This document shows positions 56,738 through 64,000 of a stretch of 64,000 nt of DNA, piece after piece (positions within the stretch are counted from its first letter, which is position 1; each line of letters begins with the position of its first letter). The position numbers and the translations under genes are program-made. Below the pieces are notes generated by a model that worked only from the letters and a program-made list of their open reading frames with translations, was not told where the DNA came from and ran no database searches. The DNA comes from Microcaldota archaeon (lineage in GTDB: Archaea; Micrarchaeota; Micrarchaeia; Micrarchaeales; CABMGC01), in the NCBI GenBank assembly GCA_028866995.1, contig JAGWHD010000002.1, forward strand, positions 1 through 64,000, written 5' to 3'.

Positions 56738-59545
56738 TCAGAACTCTGCCTCTATCGCCGGCCTTCCGGGCATCGCGGCAGAAGCCCTTGCCGATTTGGA
56801 GTCTTCTTCGCGCTCCACGGACACTTCGCAGTTGAGGATCGAGGATATGTATGCCGACGACTCTACTATCAGCTTCATCTCGTCGTCCTGCGTTACCTCA
56901 GTCTTCTGCAACGAGTTGACCTTCTTCCCCAATCCAGTCGCGTAGGCCATCATCCTGCCCTTGTCAAAGCCCTTCAACTCCTCAGGATCGCTCTTTATCA
57001 GCTCCACAGCAGCGCCTATCTTCTTGCTCCCTGCGACAGCGTTCGTAATCGGCATCTTCCATTTTGCAGCCGTTATGTACCTGACTGACTTGGGATCCGA
57101 ACCGTGCTTCCTCTTCATCAGCTCTATTACGGCCTTCGTGTCATCGATTATGCCGTCCAGCATGCCCTCCTCGCTCTCTATCCTGTCGCTCACCATCTCA
57201 GGATTCGCAGTGGGCCACTTCTCGACCGATGCGAACGTGGAATTGCCGAGTGCGTGCCACAATTCCTCAGCCATGTGCGGGGTTATTGGTGACAGGAGAA
57301 GCGCAAGCGCTGATACGTAATCCCTGACAACTATGCCGTTTGCCCCCTTCCTGTTGAAGTACCTCCTGAGTTCAAGCACTGAATCGTAGAGGACAGCTGT
57401 AGCGTAGGCGCGAAGTTCGAGCTGCTCTATGCTCTCGCTTGCGCTAATTATCTTCCTGTTGAGCTTTGAATATAGCCAGTAGTCTATGTGCGTCAGCTCA
57501 GTGCTCTCCATGCTGTCCAGTTTTCTCGCAATGTCATAAACGAAGGTGAGCCTCTCGTCAACTCCCTTGACAGCGTCCGCGCTGAACTCCGAGTCGCTGA
57601 ACAGGTCCGCTCCCGCGACGACCACGAACCTTATCAGGTCTGCGCTGTATTTCTCTATGCCGTCTATCAGAGGGACTATGTTGCCCAGGCTCTTGGACAT
57701 CTTCTCGCCCTCGCTGAGCACCGATCCGTTGACCACTATCTGCTTGGGCCACCTCTTCTGCTCAAGCAGCGCGACGTGGTTGTAGATGTACATGGTGAGG
57801 TGGTTGAATATCAGGTCGACGCCCGAATGCCTTGAGGTGTTGAGGTACCAGTAGTCGAACGACTCCTTGCACCTCTTTACGATGTCGTAGTCTATGCCTG
57901 TCAGCTTCGATATCTCCTCTGGATTGCCTTCTCCTAGGAACACGTAGCTGAAGAACTCCGGCTTGAGGCTCTCCAGCTTCACGTTCCTTATCAGGTGCGA
58001 TATGGTGTAGAACGCCATGTATATGGTCGAGTCTGATAGGGACTCTATTATGTAGTTCGGGTCGAGGGGGAACCTGGTTCCCAGTCCTTGGGCCCTTGCC
58101 ACGGCCCTAAGGTCTATCCAGTCTATGGCCGCCTCGAAGGCCTTCCTCGACTTCGGAGGCAGTATCCTTATGCCTTTGAATGCCTCCTTCGTCTTCTCCT
58201 TCCATTCCTTGTCGCCGTAGTTTATGAACCACTGGTTGTCAACGACCTTCACGACGACACCGTATCCGCACCTGCAGTACACAGGAATGTTCACCAGTAT
58301 GTAGAGCTCCATGGCCTTGCTGCCTTTTATCAGGTCTGCGGCTATCCTCTCCCGTGCTTCAGTCTCAGGCATGCCTTCGTATCCCTTGATTGTCATCTTC
58401 CCCAGATGCGATTCGTCCCTGTACTCAAGCTTCGTTGCCTTCTCTATCTCCTCCATGGTGCCGTTCGCATCGGTCTGCGCCATCTTGAGATATGCGAGCG
58501 CAGGTATCTCGTAATCCTTGCCAGGGATTTCGAGCACCTTGATCGGACTTATGTCGGTAGCGTATCCCTTAGCCTTCAGCCTCTCTATCGCTGAGTAGTC
58601 GAATGGTGCATGGGCAGGAACGCTCATGACTATCCCAGTGCCTATCTCCTTGTCAACGAAGAATCCTGAGAGCACAGGTATGGCTTTGCCATCCATGCCT
58701 ATGCATCTCTTCTGGAGCATCTCCTGCGGCGCTACGTCTTCGGCCTGCGAGATGTCGAGCTGGTACTTCAGCACCTCAGACGCAGCCTTTGATAGGTAGA
58801 TGCTCTCGCCGTTTATGGTGCATTTGACGTATTCCGCTTCCTCGTTAACGAAAAGGTTCGTCACCCCGTATACCGTCTCAGGCCTGTACGTGACGCAGAG
58901 CATGTAGCTCTCCTCCCCCTCGACCTTGAACTTGACAGCTGTCTGCTTCTCTATCTCCGGCTCCACGTCGTGCTTCGTGTCGTGCATGCCCACCGCGTTG
59001 TTCTCGTTCGGGCACCAGCCGACAGGATGCCTGCCCTTGACAAGGTAATTCTTCTCGTTGAGCATCTTGAACTGCCATTCTATGAACTTGCTGAAGAACG
59101 GCTCTATGGACACGAACTTCCTCCTCCAGTCTATGCTGTATCCCGCCCTCCTCATGCCGTTCTCTATCTCAGCGACGAAGTAGTTTGCGATGTAGAGCGG
59201 ATCGGTCATCTTCTTCAGCTCCTCATCTGGAACGTGGAACATCTTCAGCTCGTTGATCAGGTCGGGATCATTGTTCTTCAGCCTCTTGGCGAACGCGAGT
59301 ATCGGGGTGCCGGTGCCGTGGAAGGCCATCGGGAATAGGACATTGAGGCCCTTCATGCGCTTGTACCTGGCGATGACATCACCTGTTCCGTAAGCCCTGA
59401 GATGGCCTATGTGCTGGGGCGCGTTCGGGTAGGGGAACGCGACTGTTATGAAATAGGACTCCTTGTCCGAAATGTTGCCCTCGAACAGGCGCGCCTTCTC
59501 CCATTCGGCCTGCCATTTGGACTCTATGCCTTTGTAGTCTATCAC
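56738..59545 (-). CDS. leuS: Leucyl-tRNA synthetase, archaeal type
   Basis: A 935-residue class I synthetase: HIGH box in NAPQHIGHLRAY (41-52), CP1 editing domain with TYRPETVYGVTN, KMSKS in SEGEKMSKSLGNI, and a C-terminal extension as in archaeal/eukaryotic LeuRS. It charges tRNA-Leu, one isoacceptor of which (CAG) lies at 7719-7804. Its stop abuts the convergent M50 gene (0 bases). ATG 59545 gives the family N-terminus. Confidence 0.97.
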   Translation of the reverse strand: MIDYKGIESKWQAEWEKARLFEGNISDKESYFITVAFPYPNAPQHIGHLRAYGTGDVIARYKRMKGLNVLFPMAFHGTGTPILAFAKRLKNNDPDLINELKMFHVPDEELKKMTDPLYIANYFVAEIENGMRRAGYSIDWRRKFVSIEPFFSKFIEWQFKMLNEKNYLVKGRHPVGWCPNENNAVGMHDTKHDVEPEIEKQTAVKFKVEGEESYMLCVTYRPETVYGVTNLFVNEEAEYVKCTINGESIYLSKAASEVLKYQLDISQAEDVAPQEMLQKRCIGMDGKAIPVLSGFFVDKEIGTGIVMSVPAHAPFDYSAIERLKAKGYATDISPIKVLEIPGKDYEIPALAYLKMAQTDANGTMEEIEKATKLEYRDESHLGKMTIKGYEGMPETEARERIAADLIKGSKAMELYILVNIPVYCRCGYGVVVKVVDNQWFINYGDKEWKEKTKEAFKGIRILPPKSRKAFEAAIDWIDLRAVARAQGLGTRFPLDPNYIIESLSDSTIYMAFYTISHLIRNVKLESLKPEFFSYVFLGEGNPEEISKLTGIDYDIVKRCKESFDYWYLNTSRHSGVDLIFNHLTMYIYNHVALLEQKRWPKQIVVNGSVLSEGEKMSKSLGNIVPLIDGIEKYSADLIRFVVVAGADLFSDSEFSADAVKGVDERLTFVYDIARKLDSMESTELTHIDYWLYSKLNRKIISASESIEQLELRAYATAVLYDSVLELRRYFNRKGANGIVVRDYVSALALLLSPITPHMAEELWHALGNSTFASVEKWPTANPEMVSDRIESEEGMLDGIIDDTKAVIELMKRKHGSDPKSVRYITAAKWKMPITNAVAGSKKIGAAVELIKSDPEELKGFDKGRMMAYATGLGKKVNSLQKTEVTQDDEMKLIVESSAYISSILNCEVSVEREEDSKSARASAAMPGRPAIEAEF

Positions 59546-59581
59546 TTAATCACAAGCAGAGACATTCCTCTTACAATCCTT

Positions 59582-60730
59582 TTAACCTTTATGCACCTTC
59601 CCGTGCGCGTCTATCCTGCTGAATATGTGGCTGAAGACGTCGCGTATCCTCAATGTCGAGAACGTGTCCAGGTTGTGCACGTTCTTTATGAAGCTCGCCT
59701 TCTCGCCGCTCCTCACCATCTTCACCAGCATTGCAGGTATCTCCTTCTCCTTAACCACCATGCACATCTCCTTGACCTCCCTTGGCATTGGCGAGTAGTC
59801 AGGGAGCAGGACAGGGGTGCCCAGGGCTATCGACTCTATTGCCACTATCCCCAAGCCCTCCCTTTCCGACATGTGGAGCATTACAGATGATTCCATTATC
59901 TCCCTGTAGAAATCCCCCTTCTTCCTGTAGAATCCTGACAGGGTGACGTTGTTCGCGAGCCTCTTGTCGTGTATGATCCTCTCTATTCTAGCCTGCTCAG
60001 GGCCCTTCCCTATTATCGTTGCCCGCATGGCCGGCTCCTTCTTGGAAGCAATTGCCACTGCGTCGAGGAGCTTGTCGATCCTCTTCTCCTTTATGAACCT
60101 GCCGGAGAACATGACCTTCTTGTAGTTGCTGCCCTTGAACCTTGACCTGGCCTCCTTCAGCTCCTCGCTGTCTATTACCGGCGAGAATACAGTTATCCTG
60201 TTTGGGTTAATGCCTATCGCTTCCAGCGCGTCCGAGGTCTCGCTCGAGTTGGCGATGTAATAGTCTGCGCCCCTTATCGCCAGCCTTGAGAACGCATGTG
60301 CGATGCCGCCAAACCTCCCGAGATAGCTTGTCCAGTACCTCCTATCCCATACCTCGGCTACCTGCACGATGAGCTTCGCCCTGCTTAGAAGGCAGTAGAG
60401 CCTGAGTATCGGGAGATGCAGCATCGGGAACTGGTCTGTTATGACCACGTCGAACCTCTTCCCGAACATCCTGAACAGGCCGAACGCGTATGCGACAGCC
60501 TCGCGCACGGACCTCCTGCCGTGCCTGTAGAGCTTCTCCTGAGACACATTATGGAAGGTGTGGTACAGTATGCCATCCTTGGCCTGCCTCGCCCTCATGC
60601 CTGGCCATCTCATCGTGTAGAAATGCACGTCGTGGTCCTTCGCCAGCTCCCTGGCTTCCCTGTAGTCTATGGCCTCTATGCCGCCTATGTGCCATGGATA
60701 TGCGACATCGTACGCAAAGGCAATCCTCAT
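59582..60730 (-). CDS. GT4 family glycosyltransferase
   Basis: A GT-B fold enzyme of about 382 residues. It has the N-terminal MRIAFAYDVAYPWHIGGIE loop, KKVMFSGRFIKEKRIDKLLDA at the second Rossmann half and the nucleotide-sugar motif EREGLGIVAIESIALGTPV (E-x7-E). ATG 60730 follows aaggt at 60737-60741 and comes 4 bases after the carbamoyltransferase stop; the upstream open frame to 60817 is not used. It is the last gene seen in a surface-glycan operon. Confidence 0.9.
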   Translation of the reverse strand: MRIAFAYDVAYPWHIGGIEAIDYREARELAKDHDVHFYTMRWPGMRARQAKDGILYHTFHNVSQEKLYRHGRRSVREAVAYAFGLFRMFGKRFDVVITDQFPMLHLPILRLYCLLSRAKLIVQVAEVWDRRYWTSYLGRFGGIAHAFSRLAIRGADYYIANSSETSDALEAIGINPNRITVFSPVIDSEELKEARSRFKGSNYKKVMFSGRFIKEKRIDKLLDAVAIASKKEPAMRATIIGKGPEQARIERIIHDKRLANNVTLSGFYRKKGDFYREIMESSVMLHMSEREGLGIVAIESIALGTPVLLPDYSPMPREVKEMCMVVKEKEIPAMLVKMVRSGEKASFIKNVHNLDTFSTLRIRDVFSHIFSRIDAHGKVHKG

Positions 60731-60734
60731 CTTT

Positions 60735-62435
60735 TTACCTTCCTTCGCCGTTCTCGACGAAATAGTCGCCCATGAACATGTACCTTGTCTTGGTCTTGAG
60801 CATCGTATCCACGGCATCCTCGGGGCTCGCGACGATCGGCATGCCGTGTATGTTGAAGCTCGTGTTAAGCACCACTCCGTATCCGCTCTTCCTCTTCACG
60901 CCCTCGAGAAGAGCCTTGTAATCCCTGTTCTCGTCGCCCACCATCTGCGGCCTTGCAGTCATGTCAACGTGCATGACAGACCTCATGACCACTGCACGAT
61001 CCTTCCTGACCTTGTATGCCATCGTCATGAAGCGGTCGTATCCCTTTATCTCCTCGAGCAGGTTATCCGCCTCGTCCTTGAGCATCGACGGCGCGAATGG
61101 CTGGTACCACTCGCGCTGCTTGACGAACGTGTTCAGCTTGTCCTTCACGTTGTCGGAGCTCGCCTTCGCGAGTATGGACCTGTTGCCCAGGGCCCTGGGC
61201 CCGTACTCCATGCGGTTGTTGAACCAGAATATGTAATTGTCGTCGTTTATCAGGTCAGCGGCATGCGATGCCTTGCCCTCCGACTCCTCGAAGTGGAGCT
61301 TCGGATGCCTCTTCAGGACGTTCTCCACAGTCTCGCTTGAGTACTCGTTCCCAAGATAGGCGTTCTCGAACGGATAGCCGCTCCTGCCGGTCTCTAGGTA
61401 GTTCGCGTACAATGCGGCTCCAAGCGCTATTCCTCCGTCTCCCATGTGCGGGAATACGTACCATCTCTTCAGCTTGTCCAGCATCCTTACCCTCATGTTC
61501 GCCTTCACGTTCGACATTATGCCGCCGGACAGCGCGACTGAGTCTATCCCGTACTCGTCTATGCAGTTGCCAACGAATCTCTCCATTATGTTCTCGAGCA
61601 GCTGCTGGGCCATGTATGCGAACTGCTCCCTTGGCATGCCCCAGGATATCCTTTCCAGCATGCCGTACTGCTTGACAGGCCCGTACTTAGCCCTTATCTG
61701 CGTGCCATTGACAGTATAGAAGTCTTTGAGCTTGTTCTCCTCAAACGTAAACGGATACGAGTAGTCGGCCATTGCCATGACCTTGCCCTCGTCCTCCAGC
61801 TCCCTCATCCCCACAAGGTTCGTCACCTGTTCGAAGAATATGCCTATCGAGTCCCTGACGCCTATCGCCTTCTTCCTCTCCAGCTTTCCGTTCTCCAGCG
61901 TGCTTACGGATCCAGAGAGGCCGTCGCCGACGCCGTCAAGGGTTATGACTAGGGAGTTGTCGAACCCCGATGTGAAGGCCGCGGTGGCCGCATGGGCAGT
62001 GTGATGGTCTATCGCGTGGAGCTTGAAGTTGCTGAAGCCTATGTGCCTCAGCTCCCTCGATATCATCGCCTTGCTTATGTGGCCGCTGAAAGGCAGCACC
62101 CCCACGCTGGTCATCAGGTACTTAGAGGCGTGCATCTGCTTCTCGAAAGCGGGCTTGAGCATCTTCCTTCTCCTGAACCTGTAGTAGCTCTCCTTCTGCT
62201 GCGGGAATATCCTTGAAAGGGTCTTTGTGAACTCTGTCGTAGGGAACGCTATGACGCCGACGTCGCTGGGCCTTATCTTCGCATACTCGAGCGCGTTTAT
62301 TATGGAGTTGTAGGGGAACTTGACCTCGAGCTTCCTCTTGGTGTACCTCTCCTCGTTCGCTGCGAAGACTATCCTGCCGTCCTCTATCAATGCCGCTCCT
62401 GAGTCATGGCCGTCCCATACGCCAAGGATATACAT
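60735..62435 (-). CDS. NodU/CmcH family carbamoyltransferase
   Basis: A 566-residue enzyme. The N-terminal part begins YILGVWDGHDSGAALIEDG and has HHTAHAATAAFTSGF (metal/His site). The ASKHA-type ALSGGIMSNVKANMRV and the C-terminal YrdC-like-associated MEYGPRALGNRSILA and LNTSFNIHGMPIV follow. It transfers carbamoyl from carbamoyl phosphate to a hydroxyl, usually of a sugar. Position between radical SAM and glycosyltransferase genes suggests modification of a cell-surface sugar. Confidence 0.92.
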   Translation of the reverse strand: MYILGVWDGHDSGAALIEDGRIVFAANEERYTKRKLEVKFPYNSIINALEYAKIRPSDVGVIAFPTTEFTKTLSRIFPQQKESYYRFRRRKMLKPAFEKQMHASKYLMTSVGVLPFSGHISKAMISRELRHIGFSNFKLHAIDHHTAHAATAAFTSGFDNSLVITLDGVGDGLSGSVSTLENGKLERKKAIGVRDSIGIFFEQVTNLVGMRELEDEGKVMAMADYSYPFTFEENKLKDFYTVNGTQIRAKYGPVKQYGMLERISWGMPREQFAYMAQQLLENIMERFVGNCIDEYGIDSVALSGGIMSNVKANMRVRMLDKLKRWYVFPHMGDGGIALGAALYANYLETGRSGYPFENAYLGNEYSSETVENVLKRHPKLHFEESEGKASHAADLINDDNYIFWFNNRMEYGPRALGNRSILAKASSDNVKDKLNTFVKQREWYQPFAPSMLKDEADNLLEEIKGYDRFMTMAYKVRKDRAVVMRSVMHVDMTARPQMVGDENRDYKALLEGVKRKSGYGVVLNTSFNIHGMPIVASPEDAVDTMLKTKTRYMFMGDYFVENGEGR

Positions 62436-62453
62436 AGAACCACTAGATTTTGC

Positions 62454-64000
62454 TCAGCGAGTAATTAAGAAGCTGCTTACGTTGCCGACAATGCTCTGGT
62501 ACGCCTCGCACGCTGTCCATGCCTTCGGCTCCTTGCCCTCCTTTATGAGTTTCCTGACCTCCATTGCCTCGCCGTTGACCCATATCGGCATGAGGTCGTA
62601 GCCGCTCTCCCTTATGTTGCCTATCTTCCTGCCCCACATTATCGATGGGTAGACGTTGCCGTAGCTGTCCAGGAAGAGCGACGCGTCGAGGCTCTTGGAC
62701 TTCATGGGCGACTCTCCGGTCTGTATGTACCTGACGAGGTTCCTCAGGAAGACGTTCTCGACAAGCGTTATTGCGCCAAGCTCGAAGTGCCTGTTCTTCA
62801 GCAGCACCTTGACGTCGTTCGCTATCATATCCTGCTGCGCCTTTATGTCAAGGTTTGCGTTCTTGTAGTAAGAGTCTGATATCTGCCCCACGTTGACGTG
62901 GAAGTTGTTGTACGTGACCCATGGAAGCTCCTTCCTGACCTCTTCATAGGTCCTGCTGAGCTCGCCCTGGTTGAACTTGCTCATCGTGAATCCGAATATG
63001 AAGAAGAGGTTACGGTACTGCTTCTGCATCTCCTTGAGCCTTCTTGCCATGTTCATCACCTTGTCGAAGTTCCCAGGTATTCCTCTTATCTTGTCGTGAA
63101 GCTCGCGGTAGCCGTCAAGGCTGAGCGTTATCGAGACCTTCGGTATGCCCAGCTTAAGTATCTCCTCCATCTTCCTGAGCTCCATGTCAGGGTTGCACAG
63201 TGAATTCGTAGGCATCGTAAGTATGTACAGCCCTTTAGAATGCTCCTTGAAAGCCCTCACTATCTCGACTATGTCGCCCCTCAGGAAGGGCTCTCCCCCA
63301 GTTATCTCTATCCACTTGAAGTAGTTGTTCTTCCTTGCGAATTCCTGTATCTCCTGCAATGATAGCTCCCCTTTTGGCCTTATCTCCCAGATGTTGCAAT
63401 TGTGAACAACGGCGTTCGAGACTAAGTAAGTATTGTCACTAGTTTCGATATTATGCACTGTTCCATTGTATTGGAATCTCTCTATTTTACGGATTGGATG
63501 GAGGAGATAGTTGCCTATGCGCTTGACATATCTTGTTTTATGGTTTTTAGAATATGTTATCATATATACATCATGATAATTAACCTCGTGATCGTGGAAT
63601 TTTCCGCGTTCTCTATGTACGTAAGTTATGCGAGAAGATACTCCAAGAGATGCATATGCTAACTGAAGTTGCAAGGCTAGGGTCTTTGATACAGTAGAGC
63701 CATAGAACATATCATTCTTCCAGTATCCATCACCATCTTCCCAACCTTTTAGAAATGCCCTAAGGATTGCACCGTCTTTATTGAATAGTATGAAGTCCGG
63801 GATTTTCTTATTCAGTGCGCCTTTGCCACACCATTCGACGAAGGCTCTTGAGAGGATTGCCGAAGTTAGAGTGCATCCCATGCAGTTTCTATCCGCATGC
63901 TTTGTAACACGATAGCCTAGCTGCTGTGCTACTCGGCTAACATTTTCATGCAGGTGTATTTCCTTCACATTAAATGAGAACCTAGAGCCGTTATATGCAG
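62454..64000 (-). CDS. Radical SAM protein interrupted by an intein (N-terminal end beyond the window)
   Basis: The extein part begins at residue 191 of the visible frame with CNIWEIRPKGELSLQEIQEF, then EITGGEPFLRGD (SAM-binding GGEP) and a TIM-barrel continuation. It matches radical SAM enzymes whose motif reads CxxxCxxC-N-I-W. The first two cysteines must lie in the N-extein to the right of 64000. Everything from 63399 to the edge is intein. The frame is open to the edge, so GTG 63968 is not a real start. The carbamoyltransferase gene starts 18 bases after its stop. Confidence 0.9.
   Translation of the reverse strand, partial: AYNGSRFSFNVKEIHLHENVSRVAQQLGYRVTKHADRNCMGCTLTSAILSRAFVEWCGKGALNKKIPDFILFNKDGAILRAFLKGWEDGDGYWKNDMFYGSTVSKTLALQLQLAYASLGVSSRITYVHRERGKFHDHEVNYHDVYMITYSKNHKTRYVKRIGNYLLHPIRKIERFQYNGTVHNIETSDNTYLVSNAVVHNCNIWEIRPKGELSLQEIQEFARKNNYFKWIEITGGEPFLRGDIVEIVRAFKEHSKGLYILTMPTNSLCNPDMELRKMEEILKLGIPKVSITLSLDGYRELHDKIRGIPGNFDKVMNMARRLKEMQKQYRNLFFIFGFTMSKFNQGELSRTYEEVRKELPWVTYNNFHVNVGQISDSYYKNANLDIKAQQDMIANDVKVLLKNRHFELGAITLVENVFLRNLVRYIQTGESPMKSKSLDASLFLDSYGNVYPSIMWGRKIGNIRESGYDLMPIWVNGEAMEVRKLIKEGKEPKAWTACEAYQSIVGNVSSFLITR
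63399..64000 (-). mobile_element. Intein with LAGLIDADG-type homing endonuclease, C-terminal part
   Basis: Residues 1-190 of the visible frame (C-terminal half of the intein) carry KKIPDFILFNKDGAILRAFL then KGWEDGDGYW, a LAGLIDADG-type helix with its acidic end. They also carry the splicing blocks: block F-like NGTVHNIETSDNTYLVSN and block G AVVHN-C, with penultimate His189, Asn190 and +1 Cys191. The insertion is immediately before the third cysteine of the radical SAM cluster. Base composition is clearly more AT-rich than in the extein, which suggests recent acquisition. Confidence 0.92.

Noticed and set aside
63396-63968. GTG at 63968 as the true start of the radical SAM gene
   Set aside because: The frame continues without a stop to the window edge, and the visible N-terminal part is intein, so the real start lies outside the window.

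Overview
The window is an archaeal chromosome segment. It holds the 5' part of an archaeal-type 16S rRNA gene, archaeal ribosomal proteins (eS1, uS15, uS10), elongation factor 1-alpha, transcription factor B, Alba, archaeal valyl-, aspartyl- and leucyl-tRNA synthetases, archaeal S-adenosylmethionine synthetase, deoxyhypusine synthase and a mevalonate pathway. The gene order is very compact, many accessory proteins are short and unrecognised, the start of the 16S gene is divergent, and a cytochrome bd oxidase is present. Together these fit a DPANN archaeon of the Micrarchaeota (ARMAN) type; this lineage call is inference. Codon use is AGG/ATA-rich over a moderately GC-rich genome.

Layout. 1-18.5 kb is mostly core: 16S rRNA (leftward), a DUF488 protein, eS1/uS15, ValRS, an ABC exporter, tRNA-Leu(CAG), Alba, a CBS protein, AspRS, a repair pair (endonuclease III plus an EndoQ-like PHP nuclease), a membrane-anchored Lon-like protease, a HIT protein, a UbiA prenyltransferase and a 6-phosphogluconate dehydrogenase/Gfo-Idh-MocA pair. 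18.5-36 kb is an accessory island of small, mostly unknown genes. It contains recurring paralogue pairs (two kinase-like proteins, two phosphoribosyltransferase-like proteins, two copies of a YYPR/REW family, several small helical proteins), a nucleotidyltransferase, a sigma-region-4-like HTH protein, a GGDEF-domain protein, and shared sequence elements placed just after stop codons. 36-60 kb returns to core functions: TFB, a 72-residue-repeat protein, CydAB, the mevalonate enzymes MvaD, PMK and MVK, deoxyhypusine synthase, a sulfatase-fold enzyme, an HTH-CBS regulator, SAM synthetase, uS10 with EF-1alpha, NagB-like, a JAMM-like protein, an M23-like secreted protein, tRNA-Gln(CTG), an M50 protease and LeuRS. 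60-64 kb is a leftward surface-modification operon (radical SAM, carbamoyltransferase, glycosyltransferase). Its radical SAM gene carries an intein that splits the iron-sulfur cysteine motif.

Expression signals are unusually legible. TATA boxes (CTTTAAATAC, TTTATATA and similar) lie about 26 bp from start codons, so many mRNAs look leaderless. Several divergent gene pairs share one nearly palindromic TATA box, with start codons only about 50-65 bp apart. Shine-Dalgarno-type leaders (GGTGA) appear at genes inside operons and at EF-1alpha. I used these distances to correct several starts.
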